Shown in pieces: positions 17,940-26,951 of a DNA stretch of 64,000 nt; positions within the stretch are counted from its first letter, which is position 1; every line of letters starts with the position of its first letter. The translations under genes and the position numbers were made by a program. The notes under the pieces were generated by a model. The model saw only the letters and a list, made by a program, of their open reading frames with translations, did not search any database and had not been told where the DNA came from. The DNA comes from Paenibacillus sp. DCT19. GTDB taxonomy: Bacteria; Bacillota; Bacilli; Paenibacillales; Paenibacillaceae. The DNA lies in the NCBI RefSeq assembly GCF_003268635.1, contig NZ_CP029639.1, positions 6,430,001 through 6,494,000 on the forward strand, in the 5' to 3' direction.

Positions 17940-18407
17940 CTAGAAAATATAAAAGACTATTCCGTTTCCGCTCCCAGCCGTCGCTTGGTATAATGCCTGA
18001 ACCTCATCCAAGGTCTGAATGATCTCTTGAAATGTCGCCTCTTCATCCCAGCCTTCCATCACAGGATAGACGTCTTTATCCATCATGTCCTGTAAGCTAA
18101 AACGTGCCTTCAATTCATCGCGATCCAGTTGCTCCATCGCCATGTAAGCCTCCAATACCTGTTCGTTCGTAAGCAGAAACAGATCCATATCCGAGTAGTT
18201 CCCCAGATATTGCTCACCTGCGAGCGGCACCACGTAACCGAGAGGTCGCTCACCTTCTGCCATTTTCCCTGTCAACGTGAACTGCAGCATCTGCCACACT
18301 TTATCAATATCGAGATCAACGGGACAATCGTGTACACTGACTTCTCCCGACTTGATGGATTCAACTAACTCGTCGGTAACCACAACATATCTGCCGGACA
18401 TTCCCAT
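17940..18407 (-). CDS. DUF1877 (YfbM-like) family protein
   Basis: This 155-residue protein starts MGMSGRYVVVTDE and contains LDIDKVWQMLQFTLTG and YPVMEGWDEE followed by a closing segment, matching the YfbM/DUF1877 pattern. Members are small cytosolic proteins of unknown function. The AYMAMEQLDRDELKARF helix agrees with the family. It appears to be transcribed alone or with the small acidic gene downstream, 102 bases away. Confidence 0.8.
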   Translation of the reverse strand: MGMSGRYVVVTDELVESIKSGEVSVHDCPVDLDIDKVWQMLQFTLTGKMAEGERPLGYVVPLAGEQYLGNYSDMDLFLLTNEQVLEAYMAMEQLDRDELKARFSLQDMMDKDVYPVMEGWDEEATFQEIIQTLDEVQALYQATAGSGNGIVFYIF

Positions 18408-18604
18408 AGTCTTATCCCTCCTGAACGATGATTGCTCTTGTCCAACATTAACCTCGGTTCAGATACAATATTCAACTCAGCCGTATAATTTTTCATAAGG
18501 GGCATCCAAGGGTATAACGTTATCAATGAATAGATAAGCGAATAAAGCATGTTTGTATCGTTAGGAAAATGCTCAATTTAGGTATGAAGGAGGATGACGA
18601 GCAA

Positions 18605-19069
18605 ATGAAAAAGTTCGATTACGATCTGAATTACAAGGAGCTTGACCTGCGCAAGCAACCTGAACTGTATACCGTAGGACGCGGAGAGCAAGGTGTACTC
18701 ATGGTTGAACCATACAAAAGCGAAATCCTTCCGCATTGGCGGTTCAAAACACCAGAGATTGCAACTGAATCCTCACAGAAGATCTATGAGCTGTTTTTGG
18801 AATATAAAAAACAAGGAGATTTTGTGGGGATGGACATGGCGCGCAAATTCCTCCAGATGGGATACACGCGTGCCAGAAGGTATACCAACCATAAAGGAGG
18901 CCGTAAATACTCAAAAGAGGATGGCTCCATTCTGCCGTATCAGAACGACAAGGTAAAAGCAGAGGCCGCAGCTATTTTCAAAGCACAATGGGAGATTGCC
19001 AAGTCTGATCCCGATTATGTGCAAATGAAGAAGGAGCACCGGGAAAACTACGAACAAGCCGACGAGTAG
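18605..19069 (+). CDS. DUF4385 family protein
   Basis: This 154-residue basic protein matches DUF4385: YDLNYKELDLRKQPELY, VGRGEQGVLMVEPYKSEILP and ARKFLQMGYTRARRYTNHKG. ATG 18605 is preferred because GAAGGAGG lies 11 bases upstream; an ATG at 18569 lacks a site. The function of the family is unknown. The conserved RGEQGVL and repeated Arg/Lys suggest nucleic-acid or nucleotide contact, but that is speculation. Confidence 0.82.
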   Translation: MKKFDYDLNYKELDLRKQPELYTVGRGEQGVLMVEPYKSEILPHWRFKTPEIATESSQKIYELFLEYKKQGDFVGMDMARKFLQMGYTRARRYTNHKGGRKYSKEDGSILPYQNDKVKAEAAAIFKAQWEIAKSDPDYVQMKKEHRENYEQADE

Positions 19070-19249
19070 CCACCTGTCCCTATGTGGTCTGTGATGCACT
19101 AACATGCCGTGGATTCATATTGAGTCTAACGAAGATGGGGCGTACAATGGGTCATAACAATATAGAATGAAATCAACAAGTAGCGAACTGACGTAGCAGA
19201 CAATGTACAGTTTCTCAAGCTTGCCTCATTCTTGGAAACAGGTGATGGA

Positions 19250-19708
19250 ATGATCGTATGGATTGTCGGTATCGCCGGAATCATCCTTCAAATTCTCTGT
19301 GCTGCCGCGTCTGGCACTGGTCTAGTTGTGGGATTTATATTTTTTCTGATCGGCTTCGGTGGCATGAAACGTGAAAATCAAACAGCGATCAAGCTATGGC
19401 TGAGTAAAGATACGATGATGATTATGGGTACTATGCTGGTGGTACTTATTTTCTTCCTCATTGCGTACTGGAATGTGAGATTGATGGGTGACACGTTGTT
19501 CCCAGGTCTGTTGGGATCACCGGTGCGAGATATTTCAGGCAAACAACTGCTTATCGCAGGCATTGCAAGTGCTTGCTGGACACTCCTTATGCTGTACTGG
19601 CTGTTACCCACCGTATTCGATTTCAAAGGACTGGGTCTCAAACCGCAGTTGGCCGCATTAAGCGCGTCTGCGCTTAGCATCCTACTTGCAGCCTTGCATA
19701 CGGATTAA
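19250..19708 (+). CDS. Hypothetical multi-pass membrane protein
   Basis: This protein of about 152 residues has four to five hydrophobic helices (IVWIVGIAGIILQILCAAA, LVVGFIFFLIGFGGM, MIMGTMLVVLIFFLIAYW, LLMLYWLLPTVFD). I start at ATG 19250 after AGGTGATGG; TTG 19232 is an alternative. No family is recognised. A strong terminator follows at 19755, and the gene is convergent with the SDR gene. Confidence 0.65.
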   Translation: MIVWIVGIAGIILQILCAAASGTGLVVGFIFFLIGFGGMKRENQTAIKLWLSKDTMMIMGTMLVVLIFFLIAYWNVRLMGDTLFPGLLGSPVRDISGKQLLIAGIASACWTLLMLYWLLPTVFDFKGLGLKPQLAALSASALSILLAALHTD

Positions 19709-19754
19709 TGGGTTTAGTTGGTTTGTACATGAATTTGCAGTTAACATACTTATA

Positions 19755-19804
19755 TGAAAAAGGCGCTGTTCGTGAGAAGTACTTTCGCAGACAGCGCCTT
19801 TTTA
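19755..19804. terminator. Bidirectional intrinsic terminator
   Basis: A long AAAAGGCGCTGT/ACAGCGCCTTTT stem lies between convergent genes. Confidence 0.85.
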
Positions 19805-19837
19805 CCGTATTTACATGTTTCGTCTCAATGGAACCAA

Positions 19838-20650
19838 CTACGTCTGAGCCTGGAACTTACTGCTTTTGTTACGAGGACGAAGCATGTTACCTGCGATCTG
19901 TAGTATCTGTCTACGCGGTATGAGCCGAACGAATTGAGCAACCCAGTAATTTCTACTTCCTGGTACTGCATAAGATTTGCCCGATTTCAGCGCCTTCATT
20001 GCAACCTGCACCACATGCTGGGGTGTATCCCGTTTCCCAACGGAGGCTTCTTCTGCACCCACGATATCAAAGAAGGAGGTATCCGTCGAGCCAGGACACA
20101 ACGCCAAAAACTGAACGCCACGCTTCCGATTTTCTTCGTACAATGCCTCTGTAAAAGATAGAACAAAAGCTTTTGTTGCCCCATACACGGCCATATACGG
20201 ATCAGGCTGGAACGCAGCCGTGGAAGCAACATTAATAACTGTCCCTCTCCGATTCTGCAACATAGCTGGTAAGAAGAGATGGGTCATGTTGGTTACCGCC
20301 AACACATTCAACATGATTTCCTCCTGTTGCCGCATATTATCTAGCTCCTCAAAGAGTCCGTGTGTAGCAAATCCAGCATTGTTAATTAACATGTTGATCT
20401 GAAGACCACGACGCTGACATTCCTCATATATTTGCTGTGGTGCTTCTGCTTGGGATAGATCGGCTACAATAACTTCTGCCTTGACCTGATATGTACGTTT
20501 AATTCGTGCTGCGAGGTTATCTAACTTCGATACAGATCTAGCTACGAGGACAACATTCATCCCTTTCGATGCCATATCAATCGCAAAAACCTCTCCAATT
20601 CCTGATGAAGCACCTGTAATAAGAGCCCATTGCGGCTGTTCCTTTTTCAT
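19838..20650 (-). CDS. SDR family NAD(P)-dependent oxidoreductase
   Basis: This 270-residue classical short-chain dehydrogenase has TGASSGIGE for cofactor binding, NNAG, and the catalytic S...YGATK tetrad (NVASTAAFQPDPYMAVYGATKAF). A hydrophobic C-terminal helix region (VRLIPRRQILQIAGNML) recalls the DltE/YqjQ-type group. ATG 20650 is chosen as 11 bases after GAAGGA; ATGs upstream lack sites. It diverges from a TetR-type gene with a palindrome between them, so TetR control is likely. The substrate is unknown. Confidence 0.88.
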   Translation of the reverse strand: MKKEQPQWALITGASSGIGEVFAIDMASKGMNVVLVARSVSKLDNLAARIKRTYQVKAEVIVADLSQAEAPQQIYEECQRRGLQINMLINNAGFATHGLFEELDNMRQQEEIMLNVLAVTNMTHLFLPAMLQNRRGTVINVASTAAFQPDPYMAVYGATKAFVLSFTEALYEENRKRGVQFLALCPGSTDTSFFDIVGAEEASVGKRDTPQHVVQVAMKALKSGKSYAVPGSRNYWVAQFVRLIPRRQILQIAGNMLRPRNKSSKFQAQT

Positions 20651-20695
20651 GAATTTAACCATCCTTCGCAAATGATATAAACTACGTTTTCTATT

Positions 20696-20710
20696 GGAAA
20701 CAGTGTTTCC
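20696..20710. promoter_or_regulatory. Palindromic operator between SDR and TetR genes
   Basis: GGAAAC-AGT-GTTTCC is a perfect 6-3-6 inverted repeat, 46 bases upstream of the SDR start. It is the probable binding site of the divergent TetR-family regulator. Confidence 0.65.
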
Positions 20711-20837
20711 TAATGAAATCATTGTATCTTCGGAGGGCTGACCTTGTCAACTCATCTCCAATCCAATTGACGTTATCTTGCGTTAAACAGTAGAATGACC
20801 ATAAGAAATATGGTTTTAATTCAACACCAATAAGGTT

Positions 20838-21512
20838 ATGAGGATGAAAGAAATGAAGGATCAACTATTCAATACCAAGGATTCAACACATAATGTGACT
20901 ACATTCCAAGAAGCAAGACTTCAACATACTGAGAACTTACGCCAAAATATCGTTCACGCTGCTGCCTCCCTTCTTCAAGAGCATGGGCCAGAGGCGGTCA
21001 CCGTGCGTCGTGTGGCAGAACGGATGGAATGCTCAACCAAAATTATTTACAACCTCTTCGGTAAGAAGGAAGGGTTGGCGAAGCATTTGTATATGGAAGG
21101 GTGCACTCTTCTATCTCAGACATTCGAGAATGTGCTCCCGCAAGCATCATTTGAAATTTATTTCCGAGATCTAACGCAGGCTTACTGGAACTTCGGCATA
21201 CAGCAATCCAGCTTTTATCAACTGATGTTTGGTGGTTCGTTTTCTGAATTCAAACCAGATGCGGAGAGCATGCAAGGAACAGCAACAGCCTTGAAACAGA
21301 TCTCCGAACTTACTCAAACCGCGATTAAACAAGGTCTTATTCAGGAAAAAGATCCTCTACTTGCAGTTCGTCTGATCTGGGCGCCTCTGCATGGTGTAAT
21401 TCATCTGTATCTGGGTGGGCACATCGAGAGTGAAGAAGCAGCCAAAAAGCTCTATGACCATACTGTAACAATGATTATGAACACGCTCATCAACCCTTCT
21501 GTGCAAGGATAA
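20838..21512 (+). CDS. TetR/AcrR family transcriptional regulator
   Basis: This protein of up to 224 residues has a TetR-type helix-turn-helix near residues 35-80 (ILQ...AVTVRRVAERMECSTKIIYNLFGKKEGLAKHLY) and a helical ligand domain of the TetR_C_33-like sort (APLHGVIHLYLGGHI). Several ATGs (20838, 20844, 20853) are possible starts and overlap the weak binding site; the exact start is unsure. It likely represses the divergent SDR gene. A bidirectional terminator follows. Confidence 0.88.
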   Translation: MRMKEMKDQLFNTKDSTHNVTTFQEARLQHTENLRQNIVHAAASLLQEHGPEAVTVRRVAERMECSTKIIYNLFGKKEGLAKHLYMEGCTLLSQTFENVLPQASFEIYFRDLTQAYWNFGIQQSSFYQLMFGGSFSEFKPDAESMQGTATALKQISELTQTAIKQGLIQEKDPLLAVRLIWAPLHGVIHLYLGGHIESEEAAKKLYDHTVTMIMNTLINPSVQG

Positions 21513-21549
21513 CTTGCGAAGATTGATCATACCTCCCTCTTTAGGAAAA

Positions 21550-21588
21550 CAAAAAAACTCTCATCCCCAAAAGGGACGAGAGTTCTTC
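21550..21588. terminator. Bidirectional intrinsic terminator
   Basis: AACTCTC...GAGAGTT with flanking A and T runs separates the TetR gene from the convergent monooxygenase gene. Confidence 0.8.
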
Positions 21589-21636
21589 TTACGTGTTACC
21601 ACACAAAGCTGAAATTCCTTACGACATAAAAATCAA

Positions 21637-22698
21637 TTAGTTATTCTCGCCGTTCTCTGCTTCCCACCGTGCAATTTCCTTGCGTACAATTGGAGCAACC
21701 TCTTTACCCAACAGCTCAATCGCACGCATAACCTCATTATGCGGCATTGTGCCAAGTGGGGTGTGCAACATGAAGCGAGTGATGCCCACTTCTTTGCGCA
21801 GGTAAATGATTTTCTGAGCTACGGTTTCCACGTCGCCCACGTACAATGCGCCTTCCAGACTACGTGCCGCATCAAATGTTGCCCGGCTGTAATGCCCCCA
21901 GCCACGTTCGCGTCCCAGCATGTTCATCACCGCTTGTGCTGGTGGGAAGAATTTCTCTACCGCTTCATCCATTGTATCTGCAATAAAGCCATGAGAGTGA
22001 GAAGCAACAGTCAGTTTCGATGCGTCATGCCCTGCATGAGCAGCTGCCTTTTTGTACAGTTGTACCAATGGTGCAAACTGCACTGGACGACCACCGATAA
22101 TAGCAAGCACCAATGGCAAGCCGAGCAGCCCTGCGCGGACAACGGATTCTTGGTTACCACCGCTGCCGATCCATACCGGTAGTTTCTCCTGTACCGGGCG
22201 TGGGTAAATGCCCAAATTGTTGAAGGAAGGACGATGTTTACCTTCCCAAGTTACTTTTTCCGAATCACGCAATTTCAGCAATAGATCCAGTTTCTCGTCA
22301 AACAACTCGTCGTAATCATTCAGATCATAGCCGAACAATGGGAAGGATTCGATAAATGATCCCCGCCCTGCCATAATCTCTGCACGACCATTCGAGATAC
22401 CGTCCAGTGTTGCAAAATCCTGAAATACCCGTACCGGATCATCTGACGACAATACCGTTACTGCACTAGTCAACCGAATGTTCTTCGTCTGTGAAGCTGC
22501 TGCTGCCAAAATAACAGCAGGCGATGAAGCAGCATAATCGACACGATGGTGTTCACCTACGCCATATACATCCAGCCCCACCTCATCTGCCAACACAATC
22601 TCCTCAACTACGTCGCGAATCCGCTGTGCATGACTGATTAATTCTCCTGTATTCACATCCGGGTTCGTCTCCACAAATGTACTGATTCCGATTTCCAT
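21637..22698 (-). CDS. LLM class flavin-dependent oxidoreductase
   Basis: This 353-residue protein has the bacterial luciferase-like TIM barrel: MEIGISTFVETNPD, GVGEHHRVDYAASSP, then GRAEIMAGRGSFIESFPLFGYDL, and the substrate-side LPVWIGSGG. It would use reduced flavin to oxidise an unknown substrate. GGGAGG precedes the ATG. It stands alone between terminators. Confidence 0.92.
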   Translation of the reverse strand: MEIGISTFVETNPDVNTGELISHAQRIRDVVEEIVLADEVGLDVYGVGEHHRVDYAASSPAVILAAAASQTKNIRLTSAVTVLSSDDPVRVFQDFATLDGISNGRAEIMAGRGSFIESFPLFGYDLNDYDELFDEKLDLLLKLRDSEKVTWEGKHRPSFNNLGIYPRPVQEKLPVWIGSGGNQESVVRAGLLGLPLVLAIIGGRPVQFAPLVQLYKKAAAHAGHDASKLTVASHSHGFIADTMDEAVEKFFPPAQAVMNMLGRERGWGHYSRATFDAARSLEGALYVGDVETVAQKIIYLRKEVGITRFMLHTPLGTMPHNEVMRAIELLGKEVAPIVRKEIARWEAENGENN

Positions 22699-22798
22699 GG
22701 TCTGTTCCTCCCTGTTATGAAGCGATCCGTCGTCTATCTAACCTATTGTAAGTAGATCACCTTTTGTAATATGTCTTAATATTGAACTATTTTGAGAA

Positions 22799-22843
22799 AA
22801 AAAACAAGTACCCTCTGTCTCCAGCGGGCACTTTTCTTATTTT
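22799..22843 (-). terminator. Intrinsic terminator
   Basis: An AAGTGCCC/GGGTACTT stem with one mismatch precedes a T run on the minus strand, just after the retropepsin-like gene. Confidence 0.7.
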
Positions 22844-22851
22844 TTCTATAT

Positions 22852-23223
22852 TTATAGCTTGCTTATACGTAGTTCCATATCGTTTGCATCTATTACAGTA
22901 CCTGTTTGTCTCATAAAGTTGAAACCTAAGATTCCATCTAGCTCTAGACCATAATCGATGTTTCCTATTTCAATCTCAAAATTGTGAAGTAGCGCTCCAT
23001 CCACCGTAATTGAGTCTAGCAACTTGGTATATACGTACTCTATGCCGCCTACACCTCTAATAATATTAACGACGTCATTCTCTTCAGGAACCATTCCTAT
23101 CCCTCTGACTGCATCTGCGTTTAATAACGTACTGGCTGAGCCAGTATCGAGCAGTACGTTTTCGAGAGTTACTTTCTTCCCTCTAAACTCAATTTGTATA
23201 CTTACAAAAGGCAGGCCATACAT
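22852..23223 (-). CDS. Retropepsin-like aspartic protease family protein
   Basis: This 123-residue protein matches the bacterial retropepsin-like fold. The active-site triad is in VLLDTGSASTLLN near residue 25, and the second loop is LDGILGFNFM near 100. Like retroviral proteases it would need to dimerise. ATG 23223 has no strong binding site; an ATG 13 bases upstream has GAGG at good distance but is in another frame, so a small sequence error at the start is possible. It is 145 bases downstream of the methyltransferase in the same direction and may be in the T-box-controlled transcript. Confidence 0.8.
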   Translation of the reverse strand: MYGLPFVSIQIEFRGKKVTLENVLLDTGSASTLLNADAVRGIGMVPEENDVVNIIRGVGGIEYVYTKLLDSITVDGALLHNFEIEIGNIDYGLELDGILGFNFMRQTGTVIDANDMELRISKL

Positions 23224-23367
23224 CCGTTATGTTCATCTGGGTCCTCTTATCCCAACATATCGCTCTCTCGCCACAACTTCTGAACGCGAAGTATGAAAAA
23301 AACAGTATTCTCGTTTAGGGTTATCCTGATGCAATTCACCTGAAAAATAATCTCAATGCATGGGGTA

Positions 23368-24189
23368 CTACTTTTTCCTCCCGATGTACAACAGATGTGA
23401 AGAGATGCCCAAGATCGACGGGTCTTTCGCCGCTTCAATCAAATAACGGATCAGTTCATCATATTCGTCGCGATCCCGCCAGTATTGTTGCTGCTCATCT
23501 GTGAGCATAGCGCCTAGGCTAGATGAACCAATTAACGCTTCTGTCGCGAAGCCATGCTGTTCCATAAACGGGGTGACATCCTGAATGTTGAAGTAATACG
23601 CTCCCGTAAATCGTCCCTCATCCTGATGATTGAATATCCCCTTTTCTATAAAAGAACGGATCGCTCCCATATGATCGTTAGGCTTCCATTGCTGCGGTGA
23701 ACGTAGCGAATTAATACTCATACGTATTCGGCTCTGCATTGCGATGTACACCACGCCTCCCCGCTTAGTCACCCGATGCAATTCCTGTACAGCAGCCACT
23801 CGCTCCGCTTCGGCCTGTAGATGATATAGTGGCCCCAGCATGAGAGACGCATCATAAGTTTCGTCCGCGATACCTGAGAGCGAAGTTGCATCCAGCACAT
23901 GGAATCCATCAAATTGCTGCATCACGCCGAGCTCCTGCGCCTTCTGCTGTGCAATATCCACCGATACTGGTGTCAGATCAGACAAGGTAACACGATACCC
24001 CAACTTAGCCAGCTCCATGGCATACTTCCCTGGCCCAGCACCATTATCGAGAATGCAGCCGCCAGCCGGAAGATGCTCTCTGATGTAATGCATATTGACG
24101 ATGAACTCAAGCGGTTCTCGTTCCAGTCTTCCCCACTCATCGAAACCTGAATAGTAATCAATAATGCGCTCTCTCTTCACCTTTGCCAC
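23368..24189 (-). CDS. Class I SAM-dependent methyltransferase, T-box controlled
   Basis: This 273-residue methyltransferase has the SAM-binding motif ILDNGAGPGKYAMELAKLGY near residue 45, VTLSDLTPVSV at strand 2, and a motif around HVLDATSL, followed by LGPLYHL. The start is GTG 24189 with AGGAAAAGG upstream. A complete T-box leader with antiterminator and terminator lies directly before it, so expression depends on an uncharged tRNA. The methyl acceptor is unknown. The family includes small-molecule and quinone/antibiotic methyltransferases. Confidence 0.88.
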   Translation of the reverse strand: MAKVKRERIIDYYSGFDEWGRLEREPLEFIVNMHYIREHLPAGGCILDNGAGPGKYAMELAKLGYRVTLSDLTPVSVDIAQQKAQELGVMQQFDGFHVLDATSLSGIADETYDASLMLGPLYHLQAEAERVAAVQELHRVTKRGGVVYIAMQSRIRMSINSLRSPQQWKPNDHMGAIRSFIEKGIFNHQDEGRFTGAYYFNIQDVTPFMEQHGFATEALIGSSSLGAMLTDEQQQYWRDRDEYDELIRYLIEAAKDPSILGISSHLLYIGRKK

Positions 24190-24227
24190 CTACCTTTTCC
24201 TGAATATATAGGTCAAAAAAAAGCAAA

Positions 24228-24595
24228 AAAACCTGCCGCCTCAGCTAAGAGGCGACAGGTTAGACCTTCGCGGTACCACTCTTCTTCATCCATGACAGGA
24301 TACATTGAATACATATGAATCCGTCATAGAATCTCAGGATCTGATCACGGAGATGAACCGTCAGGATCTACAGTTGGCTTGGCTTTGTGCTAAGGTTCTT
24401 ATCCTTAGCATATACCTCAGCCTGTGCCTAGGCTTTAGGCATAAACTGCCTACACACCTTTCAATCCTGCCACTCACAGGCGAGTTGGGGATAGGGATGG
24501 ACTGCCTCACACCATAATGACAGTTCTCTGGAACCAACCATAATCCTTAGTACTCCTGATCAGCGCGTTTATCGTTTAGATCAATAAATTCTAAC
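24228..24595 (-). promoter_or_regulatory. T-box riboswitch leader, probable tRNA-Leu specificity
   Basis: The minus-strand leader has all the T-box parts in order. Stem I contains an AGTA motif, a distal AGAGAACTG...GGTGTGAGG loop, and a specifier loop in the CCAACTCG segment near 24481. A further stem follows (GCTAAGG/CCTTAGC at about 24387-24407). The T-box itself is TGGTACCGCG near 24270, and the terminator at 24228-24264 has AACCTGTCGCCTC paired with GAGGCGGCAGGTT and a T run. TGGT pairs with an A73 tRNA end. CTC followed by G fits leucine; AAC or ACT would conflict with A73. Specificity is an inference from my own folding. Confidence 0.88.
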
Positions 24596-24596
24596 C

Positions 24597-24626
24597 AGTA
24601 TATTCCACCCATATATTTCCTGTCAA
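24597..24626 (-). promoter_or_regulatory. Promoter of the T-box leader
   Basis: TTGACA at 24626-24621 and TATACT at 24602-24597 are separated by 18 bases on the minus strand. The expected transcript start is about 24590, just before Stem I. Confidence 0.8.
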
Positions 24627-24628
24627 TC

Positions 24629-26289
24629 TTATTTCGTTCTCTCTTGCAACTGAACCGATACTTTGCGTTCAGGCTCCTCTGTGCTATACGCCCAAGGGTA
24701 TACGGTTGCTGTATCCGAAGTGTATTGCTTGTATTGATCGATGCCCTTGTTATCGCCATCACCAGAGAATTGGGCTTTGGTCACTTTGCCATAGCTTCGT
24801 TTTCCATTCTCGATCATATAGGTCTGATTCACCCCGCCAAAGCGAAGATCGTCGCTATACCGCTCCACATACAAATCCCCATCTTTGCGATAATATGTCC
24901 AATGAACAACGTAACCCCCAGCACGGTATCCAATTGTTGTGGCTTTTCACTGATCTGCGTCAGCGTAACCGGCTCAAATTCACCGTGGAACTGGTTGATT
25001 TTGTGACTAGCAATCAAGGCGATCGGGGTGTCCTGATTCACTTCCATACCCGGCGTTACCTCAAAACGAAGCTCAGTTTCATACTCCAGGCCACCGTTCA
25101 TCAACCCACCGTACAACGTTGTTCCCTCCACATCCAGTGTGTAATTCACATAGGACAATGGCATGTACTTCTCCTGGTGACTTATAATAACTCTGATCTG
25201 TGTCGGGGTAATAATAGCCTCTTTGATCAGCGCCCCTTCGGGCAGACCTTCCATAGGTAAGTTCAGTGCTCTTGTACTCGTTCCACTGAGCATCTCCGTC
25301 TTATCCAACTGGATGTCGATGTTGAACGCTTGATCCACCTGACTTTCCTGTCTATTATAAGCAAGCACATAGGATGCAGCCGATTCCTTCAACGTCTCTA
25401 GGCTATAGTACTGCTCTGCTGTGTATTCGCCATGATCGCCCGGTGTACCAAAAACACCTCCGGTGCTTTCCTTGATTACATTTCCATCATGATCGTAGAT
25501 GATCACCTGCGGGAAGGCATAGTCACGAACCTCAGGTTGCTCAAAAGTCAGAGACGTAGACAACATCACCTGATTTTGCATATCGCTGAACGCACTCACT
25601 TCCAACGTTCCCAGACCATCTTTATCAAGGTTGAAGGTTTGCACATCCTTTTGCAACGGATCGATGGTAAGTGGAGCCTCTGCAGGAACTAACATCTGAA
25701 TGCCGCCCACGATAAAGTGAACATCTGCAAGCTTGCCTTTGGGTGTCCACTCGGTCTCAAAGTATCCCTTAAACTTGCTTTCATCTGAATCATATACATG
25801 GTGATACCTGCCCTCAATCAGCTTGCCATCCTCACCCTGAAGACCGATAGAGGAGAACTCGATGTTGTCGCCCGTATACTTTCCCGGATCAAGTGTATAC
25901 AAGATGACAGTACGGTTATCATCTGTAAAAGCGGTATCCAGCGTCAACGTTACTCCGTCTAACGTCATCGACTGGTTAAGCTGCTGGCCAAGCTCCATCT
26001 GCAAGGCATGCTGAATCCCACTTCTGCCATCCAACAGATCATCCCAGTTATAATGAACTGCGGCATATACCGGTGTTGCCAGCAACACAACTGCGGCCGT
26101 TCCAATCAGTACCGTCTTCTTGAATTGTATACGTCGTCCTGCGTATTCTCTGGTTCCTGATACATGTAAAGCGGGACAACGTTCTTGATCCTGGCTAATC
26201 TGATTCCACATTGCATCAAAGTCAGGATAAGGCATATCTTTATCATTTTTCAGATGATGAGACAATTGATTTTCTGTACTTTTCACCAT
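24629..26289 (-). CDS. DUF4179-type membrane anti-sigma factor, frameshifted near its 3' end
   Basis: The N-terminus is cytosolic (about 50 residues), followed by one hydrophobic helix (KTVLIGTAAVVLLATPVYAAV) and a long extracellular region, the layout of DUF4179 anti-sigma factors. It overlaps the upstream sigma-factor gene by 47 bases. The main frame runs from 26289 to about 24915. There a run of five C (24915-24919) shifts it, and the natural continuation (GGYVVHWTYYRKDGDLYVER onward) is found in another frame down to 24629. One extra G would restore a continuous protein. It presumably holds its sigma factor at the membrane until a signal arrives. Confidence 0.8.
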
Positions 26290-26800
26290 ACACTTCCCCT
26301 TTCTGATGAAGCTTTCTGGCCTTTTCCCACTTTTTTCGTAATAATCGCAGTCCTTTATACACTCTGGATTTCACCGTTCCGATCGGCACATCTAGAATCT
26401 CCGCAGCTTCTGACAAACTCAGTTCATTCACATACCGCAGCAAGATGGCTGAACGTATCTTCTCGGGTAATTCATGAATCCACTGTTTCCACGCTTCCGA
26501 TTCCTCTAGTTGCTCCATTGCCTGATCAGCGGAGTGAGCTGTAGCCTGCGCTGTGAGCATAAACTGTTTCTTCTCGCGCTCTTTAGCAGATTGCTTCTTC
26601 TTCAGAAAGTTAAGACAATGGTTTACCGTGATTCTCATCAACCATGTCTTCATATATTCAACCTTTCTCCAGTCCTGACGAAATACGGTGATGAACACAT
26701 CGTGGCATACATCCTCCGCATCCTGCGCATGATGGAGCATGTAATAACAGGTGCGGTACACATCCTTGTTGTACATCTCGAACAATTCTTTGTCGCTCAA
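26243..26800 (-). CDS. ECF RNA polymerase sigma factor
   Basis: This 185-residue sigma-70 family protein has region 2 (ELFEMYNKDVYRTCYYMLHHAQDAEDVCHDVFITVF) and region 4 (RSAILLRYVNELSLSEAAEILDVPIGTVKSRVYKGL) with no other domain. The start is TTG 26800, which lies 7-8 bases after GGAGG; ATG 26854 lies upstream without a site. Its 3' end overlaps the DUF4179 gene, a typical sigma/anti-sigma pair. A possible self-recognised promoter lies upstream. Confidence 0.9.
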   Translation of the reverse strand: MSDKELFEMYNKDVYRTCYYMLHHAQDAEDVCHDVFITVFRQDWRKVEYMKTWLMRITVNHCLNFLKKKQSAKEREKKQFMLTAQATAHSADQAMEQLEESEAWKQWIHELPEKIRSAILLRYVNELSLSEAAEILDVPIGTVKSRVYKGLRLLRKKWEKARKLHQKGEVYGEKYRKSIVSSSEK

Positions 26801-26838
26801 AACCCACCCTCCTCTCTGTATTTCTGCCTGCTTCAAAT

Positions 26839-26869
26839 CTATAGACAAAGCCATGCTTGGAAAAGTTCA
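26839..26869 (-). promoter_or_regulatory. Possible autoregulated ECF promoter
   Basis: TGAACTTTT (26869-26861) and GTCTATAG (26846-26839) on the minus strand resemble the TGAAAC...CGTC type of Gram-positive ECF promoters, with 14 bases between them. It lies 39 bases before the sigma gene start. Confidence 0.45.
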
Positions 26870-26892
26870 TTTTTTATCGACACGCACTAATA

Positions 26893-26943
26893 ATAAAAAA
26901 AGAACATCCAGTTCGCACAATATGCGAAATTGAACATTCTTTT
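26893..26943 (-). terminator. Intrinsic terminator of yjdM
   Basis: A long imperfect stem (GAATGTTCAATTTCGCA with GTGCGAACTGGATGTTC) ends in a T run on the minus strand. Confidence 0.75.
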
Positions 26944-26951
26944 ACATGTTG

